Assembly (NCBI RefSeq): GCF_003491345.1
Contig: NZ_CP025512.1
Location: forward strand, 3,032,001-3,096,000
Direction: 5' to 3'
Source of the DNA: Neorhizobium sp. SOG26
GTDB taxonomy: Bacteria; Pseudomonadota; Alphaproteobacteria; Rhizobiales; Rhizobiaceae
DNA: 64,000 bases
In this document: positions 20,027-30,408 of the stretch, one piece after another
Position numbering within the stretch: position 1 is the first letter of the stretch
Layout: every line of letters begins with the position of its first letter
Notes under the pieces: model-generated
The model's database searches: none
Told to the model about the DNA's origin: nothing
The model's input: the letters and a program-made list of their open reading frames with translations, nothing else
Program-made: the position numbers and the translations under genes

Positions 20027-21900
20027 CAGGAGACTCGTTTAAGGCGACTATCGGCGCTTTCGCGCTTTTTAAGAAGTGCGAGGATGAGGGCGAGAGCAGC
20101 CGGTGTCATTCCATCCACACGAGCGGCTTGGGCGAGATTGGCCGGTGCAGCCTTTCCAAGCTTGAGCTTCAACTCATTGGACAGGCCCGGCAGCGATGAG
20201 AAGTCAAAATCGCCCGGGATGATACGCGCTTCATCCTTACGCGTCGCCGAAATGTCCGCAGCCTGCCGCTCCATATAGACCGCGTAAGACGCCTCAATCT
20301 CCAGCGCCTCGGCAACCTTTGGAGCCAAGTTGCCCAGCTCAGGCCATACCTTGGATAGACCGGGAAGAGATTGCTCCGGATAAGACAGTAGCTCATATGC
20401 CGAGCGACGCTGGCCGTCCTGGTTGATCTTGATACCGTGCAGCTTTGCTTCGTTCGGCGTCAGTGTCATAGTCCGAAGCAATTCGCGGCCTTGTTCAAGA
20501 TCACGTTGATACCTTTGAAAACGCAGTTCACGTTCAGGTCCGACACAACCGAGCTCGATACCAGCGCCAGTCAAACGGATATCGGCGTTGTCCGCCCGGA
20601 GCGAAAGCCTGTACTCGGCGCGCGAGGTGAACATTCGGTATGGTTCCGTAACCCCTTTAGAGGTGAGGTCATCAATCATGACGCCGATATAGGAGTCTGC
20701 ACGTCCAAAGACGTAAGCCTCTGCGCCACTTGCTTGACGAGCGGCATTTAAGCCGGCAATAAGCCCTTGCGCGGCTGCTTCTTCATAACCGGTCGTGCCA
20801 TTGATCTGGCCCGCGAGAAACAAGCCATTGATCTTTTTCACTTCCAGCGCCGCCGTTAGCTCGCGCGGATCAACGTGGTCATACTCGATCGCGTAACCAG
20901 GCTGGAAGATCTCGACACGTTCCAAACCAGGAATGGTCCTAATAAAAGCTTCCTGAACTGCGGCGGGCAGTGATGTCGAAATGCCATTTGGATAAACAGT
21001 CGGATCATCCAGACCTTCCGGCTCGAGGAAGACCTGATGCCCATCGCGCTCGCCGAAGCGGACGATCTTGTCCTCGATGGAGGGGCAATAGCGCGGACCG
21101 ACGCCCTCAATCTGCCCGGAGTACATCGCCGAGAGACGGATATTGTCGGAGATGATCTTGTGCGTCGCGTCCGTGGTACGCGTAACCCCACATTCGATCT
21201 GCGGCGTCGTGATGCGATCAGTCATGAAAGAAAAGGGAACCGGATCTTCATCCGCAGCCTGGCTTCCGATGCTCTGCCAGTCAATCGTCCGTCCGTCGAG
21301 ACGTGCCGGCGTTCCGGTTTTCAAACGCCCGAGTTTCAATCCGAAGCGCGAAAGGGTGTCGGACAGACCCATCGATGGCGCTTCGCCAACGCGGCCAGCC
21401 GGAATCTTTTCGCTGCCGAGATGGATTAACCCACGTAGGAAGGTACCAGTCGTCAAGACAACCGTTACGCATGCGAATCGACGGCCGTCCTTCATGACGA
21501 CCCCAGCGATGCGATCGTTCTTTATGTCGAGATCAAAGGCATCGCCCTCGATGACATCGAGGTTCGGATGTCCCTCAATCTCACGCTGCATCGCCAGACG
21601 GTAAAGCTTTCGGTCCGCCTGCGTGCGTGGTCCGCGAACAGCTGGGCCCTTCTTCCGGTTCAGCAGACGAAACTGGATCCCGGCAGCATCAGCGACACGT
21701 CCCATCAATCCATCGAGCGCATCGACTTCACGAACAAGATGGCCTTTCCCCAATCCACCGATGGCCGGATTGCAGGACATGACCCCGATAGTATCGCGGT
21801 TATGGGTAACGAGGGCAGTTCTGGCACCAAGACGTGCAGCGGCGCTCGCTGCCTCGCATCCAGCATGACCACCACCGATCACGATAACATCGTAACTCAT
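20026..21900 (-). CDS. mnmG: tRNA uridine-5-carboxymethylaminomethyl modification enzyme MnmG (GidA)
   Basis: FAD protein that with MnmE modifies U34 of several tRNAs. The N-terminal FAD motif is [21 protein letters not shown]. GidA signatures [39 protein letters not shown] and [20 protein letters not shown] are present. I chose [11 protein letters not shown] (624 residues) because AGGAA sits 7 bases upstream; a Met two codons earlier is nearly equivalent. Codon usage around here is somewhat richer in A/T than in neighbouring genes. A parS-like site lies just upstream. Confidence 0.96.
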   Translation of the reverse strand: MSYDVIVIGGGHAGCEAASAAARLGARTALVTHNRDTIGVMSCNPAIGGLGKGHLVREVDALDGLMGRVADAAGIQFRLLNRKKGPAVRGPRTQADRKLYRLAMQREIEGHPNLDVIEGDAFDLDIKNDRIAGVVMKDGRRFACVTVVLTTGTFLRGLIHLGSEKIPAGRVGEAPSMGLSDTLSRFGLKLGRLKTGTPARLDGRTIDWQSIGSQAADEDPVPFSFMTDRITTPQIECGVTRTTDATHKIISDNIRLSAMYSGQIEGVGPRYCPSIEDKIVRFGERDGHQVFLEPEGLDDPTVYPNGISTSLPAAVQEAFIRTIPGLERVEIFQPGYAIEYDHVDPRELTAALEVKKINGLFLAGQINGTTGYEEAAAQGLIAGLNAARQASGAEAYVFGRADSYIGVMIDDLTSKGVTEPYRMFTSRAEYRLSLRADNADIRLTGAGIELGCVGPERELRFQRYQRDLEQGRELLRTMTLTPNEAKLHGIKINQDGQRRSAYELLSYPEQSLPGLSKVWPELGNLAPKVAEALEIEASYAVYMERQAADISATRKDEARIIPGDFDFSSLPGLSNELKLKLGKAAPANLAQAARVDGMTPAALALILALLKKRESADSRLKRVS

Positions 21901-21928
21901 CTTCATTCCTGTTCGATGAAACCCAAAG

Positions 21929-21942
21929 GTTTCACGTGAATC
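21929..21942. other. parS: parS-like site between mnmE and mnmG
   Basis: GTTTCACGTGAATC, one mismatch from the perfect core. It overlaps the first bases of the mnmE stop codon and lies 29 bp before the mnmG start. Confidence 0.72.
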
Positions 21943-23236
21943 ACTTCCCGATGCAGAACTGAGAGAATATGACGCCGAGAAGTTCCTCGACATCCACGCG
22001 ACCCGTAATGCGTCCAAGGGATGTCGCAGCACCCCGCAAATTTTCTGCCCGGACGTCGAGTTCTGTGCCGTTTAGCGCGTCCTGAATAAAATGGGAAGCC
22101 TCTTTGAGGTAGCGGACGTGGCGTTGACGACCGGGGACAAGGCCGCCGGACCAGGTTTGTTTCACCTTCGTGGCGATGAGATTGCGGAGTTCGTCCAGGC
22201 CGTCGCCTATCTTTGTCGAGATGCAGAGGTCGTAAGCCGTCCGAGGCTCATGCCGATCCAGTTTGGTCCCAACCTTCAAAACTTCAGCATCGCCAGTCGT
22301 CGCGAACTGTTGCGGATCCGAATCGATCTCCTGAAGAAGCAAGACAAGATCTGCTTGTTCGAGCGTATCCTTCGCACGCCGCACACCTTCACGTTCCACG
22401 ACGTCTTCTGTTTCCCGGATACCGGCCGTGTCAAAGAAGCGCACGAGATAGCCATCGATATCAAGATCAACGTGCAGCACATCACGCGTCGTGCCTGCGA
22501 TGTCCGTAACAATCGCAACATCGCGCTTGGCCAAGGCGTTGAGCAGGCTGGACTTTCCAGCGTTTGGTGGGCCAACGATCGCCACCTTGTAACCGTCGCG
22601 GATGATCTCGCCCGCCTTCGCTTCCGCGAGATGTTGTTCAATCTCTAGATAAAGATCCCCGACCTCAGCCCAGACCTGATCCGATACCGAGCCTGGTACA
22701 TCTTCCTCATCCGCAAAATCGAGTTCGGCCTCGATCAACGCGCGCGCTTTCGTCAGCCGCTGCGCCCATTCCATGTAAAGGGCTGATTGACCGCCAAAAC
22801 TCTGCTCGACCGCCAAGCGCCGCTGCATTTCCGTCTCGGACGCTACGAGATCTGCCAGCGCCTCGGCTTCCACCAGATCGAGCTTACCGTTCTCGAAGGC
22901 CCGCCGGGTGAACTCCCCAGCTTCAGCAAGTCGCAGACCCGGCAGTGCCTCCAGCGCACGATAAACAGCGGCGACAACCGCGCGGCTGCCATGCAGATGA
23001 AGTTCGACGCAGTCTTCGCCGGTAAAGGAGGCAGGGGCCTGGAAAACCAGGACGAGCGCCTGGTCGATCATCTGGCCTTGAGCATCCCGAACCGTCCTCA
23101 GAACCGCCTTACGCTGCTCCGGCAGAGTGCCAATGAGTGCCACTGCAGCATCGAGTGCTTTAGGACCACTGATTCGCAACACCGCGACGCCGGCTGGAAG
23201 CGCTCCGCTGGACAAGGCATAGATCGTATCAGTCAT
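21941..23236 (-). CDS. mnmE: tRNA modification GTPase MnmE (TrmE)
   Basis: Partner of MnmG. The 431-residue product has the tetrahydrofolate-binding N-terminal domain ([21 protein letters not shown]), a helical domain, and the inserted G domain with [15 protein letters not shown] near residue 225, DIAGTTRD and DTAGIRET. It ends in FCIGK; the C-terminal Cys-x-Gly-Lys is the catalytic end of the family. The start MTDTIYALS is the conserved one; the longer frame is not family-like. Gene order mnmE-mnmG-rsmG-parA-parB is the classical origin-proximal cluster. Confidence 0.96.
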   Translation of the reverse strand: MTDTIYALSSGALPAGVAVLRISGPKALDAAVALIGTLPEQRKAVLRTVRDAQGQMIDQALVLVFQAPASFTGEDCVELHLHGSRAVVAAVYRALEALPGLRLAEAGEFTRRAFENGKLDLVEAEALADLVASETEMQRRLAVEQSFGGQSALYMEWAQRLTKARALIEAELDFADEEDVPGSVSDQVWAEVGDLYLEIEQHLAEAKAGEIIRDGYKVAIVGPPNAGKSSLLNALAKRDVAIVTDIAGTTRDVLHVDLDIDGYLVRFFDTAGIRETEDVVEREGVRRAKDTLEQADLVLLLQEIDSDPQQFATTGDAEVLKVGTKLDRHEPRTAYDLCISTKIGDGLDELRNLIATKVKQTWSGGLVPGRQRHVRYLKEASHFIQDALNGTELDVRAENLRGAATSLGRITGRVDVEELLGVIFSQFCIGK

Positions 23237-23278
23237 GGCGTGTCCCTTGGCATCTCCATTTATACCGGTCCACCAAAC

Positions 23279-23309
23279 AAAAAACGCCCGGTCTTGCCGA
23301 GCGTTCTTC
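23279..23309 (-). terminator. Intrinsic terminator downstream of rho
   Basis: On the minus strand AACGCTCGG pairs with CCGGGCGTT (one G-T wobble) around a 5-nt loop and is followed by a T-run (GTTTTTTG). It lies between the rho stop and the mnmE start. Confidence 0.75.
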
Positions 23310-23329
23310 ATCTGGAATCCGGCTAAGGA

Positions 23330-24595
23330 TCAAGTGTTCATCGAGTCGAAGAAGTCGCCGTTCGTCTTGGTCTGCTTCAACTTGTCGATGAGGAACTCGA
23401 TTGCATCCGTGGTACCCATCGGCGCCAGGATACGACGTAGCACGAAGATCTTCTGGAGATCCTGGCGCGGAACAAGCAGGTCTTCCTTGCGCGTGCCGGA
23501 CTTGAGAATGTCCATGGCCGGGAAGATGCGCTTGTCGGCCACCTTACGGTCGAGCACGATTTCCGAGTTACCCGTACCCTTGAATTCTTCGAAGATAACT
23601 TCATCCATGCGGCTGCCGGTATCGATGAGCGCGGTCGCGATGATCGTCAGCGAACCACCTTCTTCGATGTTACGGGCGGCGCCGAAGAAACGCTTCGGGC
23701 GCTGCAGGGCGTTGGCATCCACACCACCGGTCAGAACCTTGCCGGAGGAGGGCACAACCGTGTTGTAGGCGCGTCCGAGGCGCGTGATCGAGTCGAGCAG
23801 GATCACCACGTCGCGTCCATGTTCAACCAGGCGCTTTGCCTTTTCGATCACCATTTCGGCGACCTGCACGTGACGAACGGCCGGTTCATCGAAGGTGGAG
23901 GAGACGACTTCACCGCGCACCGAGCGCTGCATGTCCGTCACTTCTTCCGGACGCTCATCGATCAGAAGAACGATCAGGTAGCATTCCGGATGATTGGCGG
24001 TGATCGAGTGAGCAATGTTCTGCAGCAGAACGGTCTTACCCGTCCGTGGTGGAGCGACGATCAGGCCACGCTGGCCCTTGCCGAGCGGTGCCACGAGATC
24101 GATGACACGCGGCGAAAGATCGCGGGAGGTCGGAACCTCGAGCTCCATCTTGAAACGCTCATTCGGATAAAGCGGCGTCAGGTTGTCGAAATGAACCTTG
24201 TGGCGGATTTTTTCCGGGTCATCGAAGTTGATCGTGTTGACCTTGAGAAGCGCAAAATAACGTTCGCCTTCCTTCGGGCCGCGGATCGGGCCTTCCACCG
24301 TATCGCCGGTCTTCAGCGAGAAACGGCGGATTTGCGAGGGCGAAATGTAGATATCGTCCGGGCCCGGCAGGTAGTTGGCATTGGCCGAACGAAGGAAGCC
24401 GAAGCCGTCCTGCAGTACTTCCACAACGCCTTCACCGATAATCTCCACATCCTGGCTCGCCAGAACCTTGAGGATCGCGAACATCAGCTCCTGCTTGCGC
24501 ATCGTGCTGGCATTCTCGACCTCCAGCGATTCCGCGAAGGTCAGCAAATCGGTTGGAGATTTGCTTTTGAGTTCTTGAAGCTTCATTTCAGCCAT
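23330..24595 (-). CDS. rho: Transcription termination factor Rho
   Basis: Hexameric RNA helicase that ends untranslated transcripts. The 421-residue product shows the N-terminal helix bundle ([15 protein letters not shown]), the primary RNA-binding cold-shock-like domain ([29 protein letters not shown], residues about 60-90), Walker A APPRTGKT and the Q-loop/R-loop region ([16 protein letters not shown]). I chose MAEMKLQEL; four extra codons are open upstream. A gene-free 180 bp separates it from hemJ, where I see no clear element. Confidence 0.97.
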   Translation of the reverse strand: MAEMKLQELKSKSPTDLLTFAESLEVENASTMRKQELMFAILKVLASQDVEIIGEGVVEVLQDGFGFLRSANANYLPGPDDIYISPSQIRRFSLKTGDTVEGPIRGPKEGERYFALLKVNTINFDDPEKIRHKVHFDNLTPLYPNERFKMELEVPTSRDLSPRVIDLVAPLGKGQRGLIVAPPRTGKTVLLQNIAHSITANHPECYLIVLLIDERPEEVTDMQRSVRGEVVSSTFDEPAVRHVQVAEMVIEKAKRLVEHGRDVVILLDSITRLGRAYNTVVPSSGKVLTGGVDANALQRPKRFFGAARNIEEGGSLTIIATALIDTGSRMDEVIFEEFKGTGNSEIVLDRKVADKRIFPAMDILKSGTRKEDLLVPRQDLQKIFVLRRILAPMGTTDAIEFLIDKLKQTKTNGDFFDSMNT

Positions 24596-24774
24596 GAAGG
24601 GGACCACACAAGTATTTCGGGGAGATGTAGGCGTGAGGGTGAAATTCGCTACCGCGGAAGATGATCCGGGACGAGGGAAAATACACGCATGCCACGAGAT
24701 GAGGTGGACGCAAAATAGCGACTCACTTGAGACACCGCAAGAGGCAATTGCAGGTCAGAGGACAAGAAACGGCG

Positions 24775-25329
24775 TCAGAACGGCTTCACGATCACCAGAA
24801 TGACGATCAGGATCATCAAAAGCGTCGGCATTTCGTTCATCAGGCGCCAGTAGCGGGCGGTCTTGCGCGGACCATCGGCGGCAAAGCTGCGCACCGCCTT
24901 GCTGAACAGCATGTGCACGCCGGTCAGCAACACCACGAGCAGGATCTTGGCGTGCAGCCATCCGCCCTGGAAACCATAGGCTTCGGAGGCGAGGTAAAGG
25001 CCGAGCAGCCAGGTGATCATCATCGCCGGGTTCATGATGATCTTCAGCAGTCGCTGCTCCATCATCTTGAAGGTTTCCGACTGGGCTGAACCGGGCTCGG
25101 CATCGGTGTGGTAGATGAACAGCCGCGGCATGTAGAGCATCCCGGCCATCCAGGAGATCACGGCGATCACGTGAAACGCCTTGATGTAGAGCAGGAAATT
25201 GTCCGGCTGCGCGAGATAGACGCAAAGCAGGATCGCCAGGAACACGCCGAGCGCCACGAAGGCTCTCAGCGCCGATTTGCGGCCGGCAACGGGTCCGGCC
25301 TGCTTGTTTTCCGGCTTCACGCCTTCCAT
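24775..25329 (-). CDS. hemJ: Protoporphyrinogen oxidase HemJ (CopD-like membrane protein)
   Basis: A 184-residue inner-membrane protein that oxidises protoporphyrinogen IX in many alphaproteobacteria lacking HemG and HemY. Four to five hydrophobic helices are visible, including [23 protein letters not shown], whose His residues are the conserved putative haem ligands, given here as two overlapping parts of one helix region. Its start overlaps the end of hemE by 13 bp, so the two haem genes are coupled. A degenerate parS-like CACGTG half-site lies inside it. Confidence 0.9.
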   Translation of the reverse strand: MEGVKPENKQAGPVAGRKSALRAFVALGVFLAILLCVYLAQPDNFLLYIKAFHVIAVISWMAGMLYMPRLFIYHTDAEPGSAQSETFKMMEQRLLKIIMNPAMMITWLLGLYLASEAYGFQGGWLHAKILLVVLLTGVHMLFSKAVRSFAADGPRKTARYWRLMNEMPTLLMILIVILVIVKPF

Positions 25330-26348
25330 CCGCGCACCCGTTCGATCAGCCGCGTCACGTTATCCGGATCCGCTTCCGGCGTAATGCCATGACCGAGGTT
25401 GAAGATCAGCGGTCCTTGCCCCAACACCTGCAGGATCGCGTCAACGCCATCATCCAGCGACTTGCCGCCAGCGACGACACGCATCGGATCGAGGTTGCCC
25501 TGAACCGGCCCATCCTTCTGCAGTTCCTGCGCAAAGGAAAGCGGCACGGACCAGTCGAGCCCGATCGCATCCGCCCTGGTTTTCTGGCGGTAGGTCTTCA
25601 GGTTCAGCCCGGCACCCTTCGCAAAAGCGATGACCTTGGCGCCCGGCCGCGCCTGGCGCACGATCTCGATCATCCGCGCCACCGGCTTTGCGGCAAAAGC
25701 ATCAAACTCTGTTTCACCCAGCACGCCGGCCCAGGAATCGAAGATCTGCACGGCGTCGGCACCGGCATCGATCTGAGCAATCAGGTACTGCGCCGAAACT
25801 TCTGCCAGGAACGACAGGAGCTTTTCGAAAGCTTCCGGATGCCGATAGGCGAAAAGCCGCGCCGGCGCCTGGTCGCTCGTGCCGTGACCGGCGATCATAT
25901 AGGTCGCAACCGTCCAGGGAGCGCCACAGAAGCCCAAGAGGGTCGTTTCCTGGGGCAGCGCCCCCCGAAGCCGCCGAACCGTCTCCAGCACCGGCTGCAG
26001 GTGCGGCAGCACGCCATCGTCCTTCAGCGCCAGGATCTCGCTGACATCGATCGGGTCCATCTGCGGACCCTCTCCCTGCACGAAGCGGACATTACGCTTC
26101 AAGGCATCGGGAATGACGAGGATGTCGGAAAACAGGATAGCCGCATCAAAGCCATAACGCCGGATCGGCTGCAGCGTCACTTCGACGGCAAAGTCGGGGG
26201 TGTAGCAGAGATCAAGGAAACCACCGGCTTTGGCACGCGTTTCCCGGTACTCGGGCAGATAACGTCCCGCCTGCCTCATGAGCCAGATCGGTGGTGGCGA
26301 GACAGTCTTGCCTTCAAGGACGCTCAGGATCCTCCGGGGGGTGCCGGT
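25317..26348 (-). CDS. hemE: Uroporphyrinogen decarboxylase
   Basis: Decarboxylates uroporphyrinogen III to coproporphyrinogen III in haem synthesis. [17 protein letters not shown] at the N-terminus is the family signature 1, and [14 protein letters not shown] signature 2. I chose TTG 26348 ([14 protein letters not shown], 343 residues): AGGGAG lies 6 bases upstream, and the length fits the family. A longer frame starts at another TTG (26369) but would include the ribosome binding site. Transcribed away from oriC; hemE next to the origin is a known feature in Caulobacter and rhizobia. Confidence 0.95.
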   Translation of the reverse strand, partial: TGTPRRILSVLEGKTVSPPPIWLMRQAGRYLPEYRETRAKAGGFLDLCYTPDFAVEVTLQPIRRYGFDAAILFSDILVIPDALKRNVRFVQGEGPQMDPIDVSEILALKDDGVLPHLQPVLETVRRLRGALPQETTLLGFCGAPWTVATYMIAGHGTSDQAPARLFAYRHPEAFEKLLSFLAEVSAQYLIAQIDAGADAVQIFDSWAGVLGETEFDAFAAKPVARMIEIVRQARPGAKVIAFAKGAGLNLKTYRQKTRADAIGLDWSVPLSFAQELQKDGPVQGNLDPMRVVAGGKSLDDGVDAILQVLGQGPLIFNLGHGITPEADPDNVTRLIERVRGWKA

Positions 26349-26750
26349 CAATGGGTTCTCCCTAAACAAAGAAATGATTTTAAAAGAGTTTCTATTTCTT
26401 AGAGTCGGTGGGTAGCAAGGATTAAAGTCAAATCACAGGCACGCATCGAAACCGCTGGATATCCCGCAGATGCGCAGATCCAAATGCCGCCCTTTGCCGC
26501 ATCTGTGGATCATCGCGATTCTGCAAGCCAAATCAGCCACATCTTCCTCCGCAGGATCGGCGTTCGTCTGTGGATATTGGGTGGACGGTGATTCTCTTGT
26601 AGTGGTTATCCCCAGAGCCCACAACACGCTTGGAATCCTGTCCGGCTGATCACCGAATGTGGAAAACCCGGCAGTTTTCCCGACCCCCTCCGGCCGCAGC
26701 ACCCGGGTCGTCATTCTCTCCCCAGTTATCAACAAAGGACCAAAAACAGC
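26349..26750. other. oriC: Chromosomal replication origin oriC (predicted)
   Basis: A 402-bp gene-free segment between divergent hemE and ppsR. It shows (a) an AT-rich stretch at about 26364-26404, a candidate unwinding element; (b) five DnaA-box-like 9-mers between 26504 and 26734; (c) four GANTC (CcrM methylation) sites at 26402, 26517, 26590 and 26633 within 236 bp, where about one is expected by chance. Known for the group: the Caulobacter and Sinorhizobium origins adjoin hemE. Flanking parAB and parS sites support it. No CtrA full motif (TTAA-N7-TTAA) was found. No direct proof of initiation here is possible from sequence. Confidence 0.88.
26504..26734. promoter_or_regulatory. Cluster of DnaA-box-like sequences
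   Basis: Positions: 26504-26512 TGTGGATCA (minus TGATCCACA), 26569-26577 TGTGGATAT (minus ATATCCACA), 26606-26614 TTATCCCCA, 26658-26666 TGTGGAAAA (minus TTTTCCACA, matching TTWTNCACA exactly), 26726-26734 TTATCAACA. Four differ by one base from TTATCCACA. Orientations are mixed, and spacings are about 65, 37, 52 and 68 bp. Confidence 0.75.
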
Positions 26751-27572
26751 GTGGAGAACAAAAGAAACTTCTTCCATCTGCACCTGATATCTGACTCAAC
26801 GGGCGAGACTCTCATTTCCGCCGGCCGCGCCGCAGCCGTGCAATTCCAGGGCTCGCTGCCGGTCGAACACGTCTATCCCCTGATCCGAAATCGCAAGCAG
26901 TTGCTGGCTGTTCTGGAAGCCGTGGATCGGGAACCTGGCATTGTTCTCTACACGCTTGTCGACGAGGAACTCGCAAGCCTCATCGATGAACGCTGCCGCG
27001 AGATAGGGCTGCCGAGCGTCAATGTTCTTGAGCCGGTGCTGACAGTTTTCCAGACCTATCTTGGCGCCTTGTCGCGCCGCCGGGTCGGCGCCCAGCACGC
27101 GCTCAATGCCGAATATTTCAAACGCATCGAAGCCCTGAACTTCACCATGGATCATGATGATGGGCAGATGCCGGAAGATTATGATGACGCCGATGTCGTG
27201 CTGATCGGCATCAGCCGCACCTCGAAAACGCCAACAAGCATCTACCTCGCCAACCGCGGCATCAAGACCGCCAATATCCCAATCGTGCCAGGCGTCGACC
27301 TGCCTGAGAGCCTGTACCGCGCCACCCATCCACTCATCGTCGGTCTGGTGGCAACGACAGATCGCATCAGCCAGGTGCGTGAGCATCGCGAGCTTGGCGT
27401 GACTCAAGGGTTTGACCGACGTCATTACACCGATCGTGCCACCATCCATGAAGAGCTGAAATACGCCCGCGCGCTCTGCGCCCGCCATAACTGGCCGATC
27501 ATCGACGTCACGCGGCGATCGATCGAGGAGACGGCGGCGGCGATCGTTGCACTGCGCCCGAAGCTGCGTTAA
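26751..27572 (+). CDS. ppsR: Pyruvate, water dikinase regulatory protein-type kinase/pyrophosphorylase (DUF299)
   Basis: A 273-residue bifunctional Ser/Thr kinase and pyrophosphorylase that controls PEP synthase or pyruvate phosphate dikinase by reversible phosphorylation. The N-terminus [15 protein letters not shown] and the P-loop-like [15 protein letters not shown] are family hallmarks. The start is GTG, directly at the end of the origin segment; no strong ribosome binding site is visible. In rhizobia the expected partner is PpdK, not seen in this window. It begins the plus-strand series ppsR-maf-aroE-coaE-dnaQ. Confidence 0.92.
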   Translation: MENKRNFFHLHLISDSTGETLISAGRAAAVQFQGSLPVEHVYPLIRNRKQLLAVLEAVDREPGIVLYTLVDEELASLIDERCREIGLPSVNVLEPVLTVFQTYLGALSRRRVGAQHALNAEYFKRIEALNFTMDHDDGQMPEDYDDADVVLIGISRTSKTPTSIYLANRGIKTANIPIVPGVDLPESLYRATHPLIVGLVATTDRISQVREHRELGVTQGFDRRHYTDRATIHEELKYARALCARHNWPIIDVTRRSIEETAAAIVALRPKLR

Positions 27573-27601
27573 GCCGATTCACCTGCTTTGGAGCTTTCCT
27601 C

Positions 27602-28210
27602 GTGTCCGTTTCTGCTGAACAAGTCCCCCTCGTTCTCGCGTCATCCAGCCCGTTTCGCCGCATGCTGATGCAGAATGCCGGACTGACGTTTCAGGCCCGG
27701 GCGGCGGACATCGACGAGCGCCGCATCGAGGCAGGGTTGGAAGGTGCAGCGCCCGATGAGGTGGCACTGACCCTCGCCGCCGCAAAGGCGATGGAAGTCA
27801 GCAACCATTTTCCAGATGCGATCGTCATCGGCTCGGACCAGACCATGTCGCTCGGCAAGCGTGTCTATCACAAGCCGAAGAGCCGTCAGGAGGCGAAGGA
27901 AAACCTCCTTTCTCTCTCCGGAAAAACGCATCGGCTGAACAGCGCGATTGCGTTGGCGCGTGGTGGCGATGTCCTTTGGGAGCATGTGTCGCATGCCGAT
28001 CTCACGGTGCGCACACTCAGTGAGGAGTATGTAGATCATTATCTCGATCGCGTTGGTGAAGCGGTTTTCAGCAGCGTTGGCGCCTACCAATTGGAGGGGG
28101 AGGGCATCCAGCTCTTCTCCCGGATCGATGGCGACTATTTCACCATTCTTGGCCTGCCCATGCTGCCTCTGCTGGAAAAGCTTCGCCAGTTAGGAGCCAT
28201 CCGTGGCTGA
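27602..28210 (+). CDS. Maf-like nucleotide pyrophosphatase (YceF type)
   Basis: A 202-residue house-cleaning pyrophosphatase. Visible motifs are [12 protein letters not shown] at the N-terminus, [16 protein letters not shown] (the Asp is catalytic) and the [21 protein letters not shown] region. GSDQ rather than GADT suggests the YceF (7-methyl-GTP) branch rather than YhdE (dTTP/UTP), but specificity is inference. The start is GTG. It overlaps aroE by 8 bp. Confidence 0.88.
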   Translation: MSVSAEQVPLVLASSSPFRRMLMQNAGLTFQARAADIDERRIEAGLEGAAPDEVALTLAAAKAMEVSNHFPDAIVIGSDQTMSLGKRVYHKPKSRQEAKENLLSLSGKTHRLNSAIALARGGDVLWEHVSHADLTVRTLSEEYVDHYLDRVGEAVFSSVGAYQLEGEGIQLFSRIDGDYFTILGLPMLPLLEKLRQLGAIRG

Positions 28211-29060
28211 TTCACGTGAAACATTTGTGGTTAATGCTTTCGTAACGGGCTGGCCCGTCAAGCACTCACGCTCGCCATTGATCCACGGTCACTGGCTGAA
28301 GCAGCTCGGCATTGCCGGCAGCTATAGGGCAGAACCAGTTGCCGAGGATGCATTCGCTGCCTTCATCCAGAGCCTGAAAGACGGCAGGTCCAGTTATCGC
28401 GGCGGCAATGTTACCATTCCGCATAAGGAGCGCGCCTGCGCGCTGGCAGATCGCCTGGACGATCTGGCGGAAGAGCTGGGTGCCGCCAATACACTCTGGA
28501 TGGAGGAAGGTCGTCTCCATGCGACCAATACTGATGGCCATGGTTTTACCGCCAACCTCGACCATCAACATCCCGGCTGGGACAAGGCCGATCGCGCCGT
28601 GGTATTCGGGGCAGGCGGCGCCAGCCGCGCCGTCGTCCAATCGTTGCGCGATCGCGGCTTGAGCGAAATCTACGTCGTCAATCGCACGGTGTCGCGGGCA
28701 CAGGAACTGGCGGATCGTTTTGGCGCAAAGGTGACGGCGCATCCGACGGAAGCACTGGCTGAAGTCATGACCAGCGCTGGCCTTTTCGTGAACACGACCT
28801 CGCTTGGGATGGACGGTAGCGAAGCGCCACGGATCGATTTCAGCCGCCTGGCCGCTGGCGCGGTTGTCACCGACATTGTTTATGTACCCCTGAAAACGCC
28901 GCTCCTCCTCCAGGCTGAACAGCAGGGTTTCGCGACTGTCGATGGGCTCGGCATGTTGCTGCACCAGGCAGCGCCCGGTTTTGAAAAATGGTTCGGCCGC
29001 CGTCCGACCGTGGACGATACGCTGCGCAACCTCGTCATCGCCGACATGGACAAACACTGA
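28203..29060 (+). CDS. aroE: Shikimate dehydrogenase
   Basis: NADPH-dependent reduction of 3-dehydroshikimate in aromatic amino acid synthesis. The 285-residue product has the shikimate-binding [22 protein letters not shown] with the catalytic Lys, GAANTLW, and the NADP-binding [16 protein letters not shown]. The start is GTG within the maf end. A parS-like palindrome overlaps codons 3-7, which read DSRET; conservation of a DNA site under the N-terminus may explain this poorly conserved part. Its stop overlaps the coaE start by one base. Confidence 0.95.
   Translation: MADSRETFVVNAFVTGWPVKHSRSPLIHGHWLKQLGIAGSYRAEPVAEDAFAAFIQSLKDGRSSYRGGNVTIPHKERACALADRLDDLAEELGAANTLWMEEGRLHATNTDGHGFTANLDHQHPGWDKADRAVVFGAGGASRAVVQSLRDRGLSEIYVVNRTVSRAQELADRFGAKVTAHPTEALAEVMTSAGLFVNTTSLGMDGSEAPRIDFSRLAAGAVVTDIVYVPLKTPLLLQAEQQGFATVDGLGMLLHQAAPGFEKWFGRRPTVDDTLRNLVIADMDKH
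28209..28222. other. parS: parS-like site in the 5' end of aroE
   Basis: GATTCACGTGAAAC, one mismatch from the perfect core. It lies about 1.5 kb to the right of oriC. Confidence 0.72.
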
Positions 29061-29665
29061 TGATCGTGATCGGCCTCACCGGCTCCATCGGCATGGGCAA
29101 ATCGACCACGGCCGAGATGTTCTCCGAGGAAGGCATACCGGTCAATGATGCCGATGCCGTGGTGCATGATCTTTATCGCACCGAAGCGGTTGAGCCTGTG
29201 GCCAAGGCTTTCCCCGGCACCGTCCGCGATGGCGTCATTGACCGCGGGGAGCTGTCGCGGCAACTCGCAGCCGCGCCTGAAAGGTTTCGCGAACTCGAGG
29301 CAATTGTTCATCCGCTGGTACGAGAGCGCGAAAAGCAGTTTCTCGAGCATCATCGAAAGCAGGGCCGTGACCTGGTGCTTCTCGATATCCCGCTGCTTTT
29401 CGAGGTGAAGGGCGAGGATCGCGTCGATGTGATCGTCGTCGTGACCTGTGATCCACAGATACAACGGGCGCGGGTGCTTGCACGGCCCGGCATGACGGGC
29501 GAGAAGTTGGACATGATTCTTTCCCGGCAGATCGCGGATGCGGAAAAGCGCCGGCGCGCCGACTTCATCATCGATACCGGCCTTGGACTTGAGGCAGCAC
29601 GGGAAAGGGTTCGGCAGGTCATTGCCGCAATCAGGTCCGGAACCATGGGCGACAATCATGCGTGA
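29060..29665 (+). CDS. coaE: Dephospho-CoA kinase
   Basis: Last step of coenzyme A synthesis. The 201-residue product begins [17 protein letters not shown] with the P-loop at residues 8-16, then NDADAVVHDLY and LLDIPLLFE, both CoaE signatures. The ATG overlaps the aroE stop (TGATG), and its end overlaps dnaQ by 8 bp. A longer open frame begins inside aroE but is not family-like. Confidence 0.96.
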   Translation: MIVIGLTGSIGMGKSTTAEMFSEEGIPVNDADAVVHDLYRTEAVEPVAKAFPGTVRDGVIDRGELSRQLAAAPERFRELEAIVHPLVREREKQFLEHHRKQGRDLVLLDIPLLFEVKGEDRVDVIVVVTCDPQIQRARVLARPGMTGEKLDMILSRQIADAEKRRRADFIIDTGLGLEAARERVRQVIAAIRSGTMGDNHA

Positions 29666-30377
29666 GATCATCTTCGATACGGAAACGACGGGTCTTGAAA
29701 CCAAGCTCGACCGCATCATCGAGATCGGCGGCGTCGAGCTCATCAACAACTTCCCGACCGGCAGGACGCTACATCTCTACATCAACCCGGGCGATCGCAA
29801 GGTTCACCCGGATGCGCTTGCCGTGCACGGCATTACCGATGAGTTCCTGAAGGACAAGCCAAGCTTCGCCGACGTCGTCCAGGAGATCATCGACTTCTTC
29901 GATGGCGCCAAGTGGATCGCTCATAACGCGACCTTCGACATGGGCTTCATCAACGCCGAGTTTGAACGCCTCGGCCTGCCGCCGGTGCAGTCGGACCGCG
30001 TCGTTGATACGCTCGCCATGGCGCGCCGCAAGCATCCGATGGGCCCGAACTCGCTCGATGCTCTGTGCCGTCGTTACGGCATCGACAATGCGCACCGCAC
30101 CAAGCACGGCGCGCTTCTCGACTCCGAACTTCTTGCCGAAGTCTACATCGAGATGACGGGTGGTCGCCAGGCAGCCTTCGGCCTGACCGACAACGATCGT
30201 TCATCGACCGTCATTTCCGTTGAAGAAACGGTGGTAACGATCAGCGGTCGTCCGCGTCCTCTCGCCCCGCGCCTCACACAGGCTGAACTTGAAGCCCACG
30301 CCGCGATGGTGGCGACGATGAAGGGCAAGTCCCTCTGGCTTCGTTATGACGAGGCACAACAAAAAAGCCCGGCATGA
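29658..30377 (+). CDS. dnaQ: DNA polymerase III epsilon subunit (proofreading exonuclease)
   Basis: DEDDh 3'-5' exonuclease, 239 residues. Exo I is REIIFDTETTGLETK near the N-terminus (D7, E9), Exo II is WIAHNATFDMGFIN and Exo III includes HRTKHGALLDSELLAEVY. The C-terminal tail, which binds the polymerase alpha subunit, runs from about residue 185. The stop codon lies in the loop of the following terminator. The coaE-dnaQ-secB order is common in alphaproteobacteria. Confidence 0.95.
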   Translation: MREIIFDTETTGLETKLDRIIEIGGVELINNFPTGRTLHLYINPGDRKVHPDALAVHGITDEFLKDKPSFADVVQEIIDFFDGAKWIAHNATFDMGFINAEFERLGLPPVQSDRVVDTLAMARRKHPMGPNSLDALCRRYGIDNAHRTKHGALLDSELLAEVYIEMTGGRQAAFGLTDNDRSSTVISVEETVVTISGRPRPLAPRLTQAELEAHAAMVATMKGKSLWLRYDEAQQKSPA

Positions 30378-30390
30378 CCGGGCTTTTTTT
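30361..30390. terminator. Bidirectional intrinsic terminator between dnaQ and secB
   Basis: AAAAAAGCCCGG and CCGGGCTTTTTTT form a perfect stem with a 5-nt loop (CATGA). The dnaQ stop codon (30375-30377) sits within the loop, so termination structure and coding end overlap. Confidence 0.93.
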
Positions 30391-30408
30391 CTGTCGGAAA
30401 GGTCAGAG

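Noticed and set aside
25164-25177. Degenerate parS-like sequence within hemJ (CGATCACGTGAAAC)
   Set aside because: Three mismatches, all in one half-site; weaker than the other seven sites, so not listed.
26433-26783. 116-codon open frame on the minus strand across the gene-free origin segment
   Set aside because: It runs through the DnaA-box cluster and into ppsR, has no family resemblance and an unconvincing composition; chance in GC-rich DNA.
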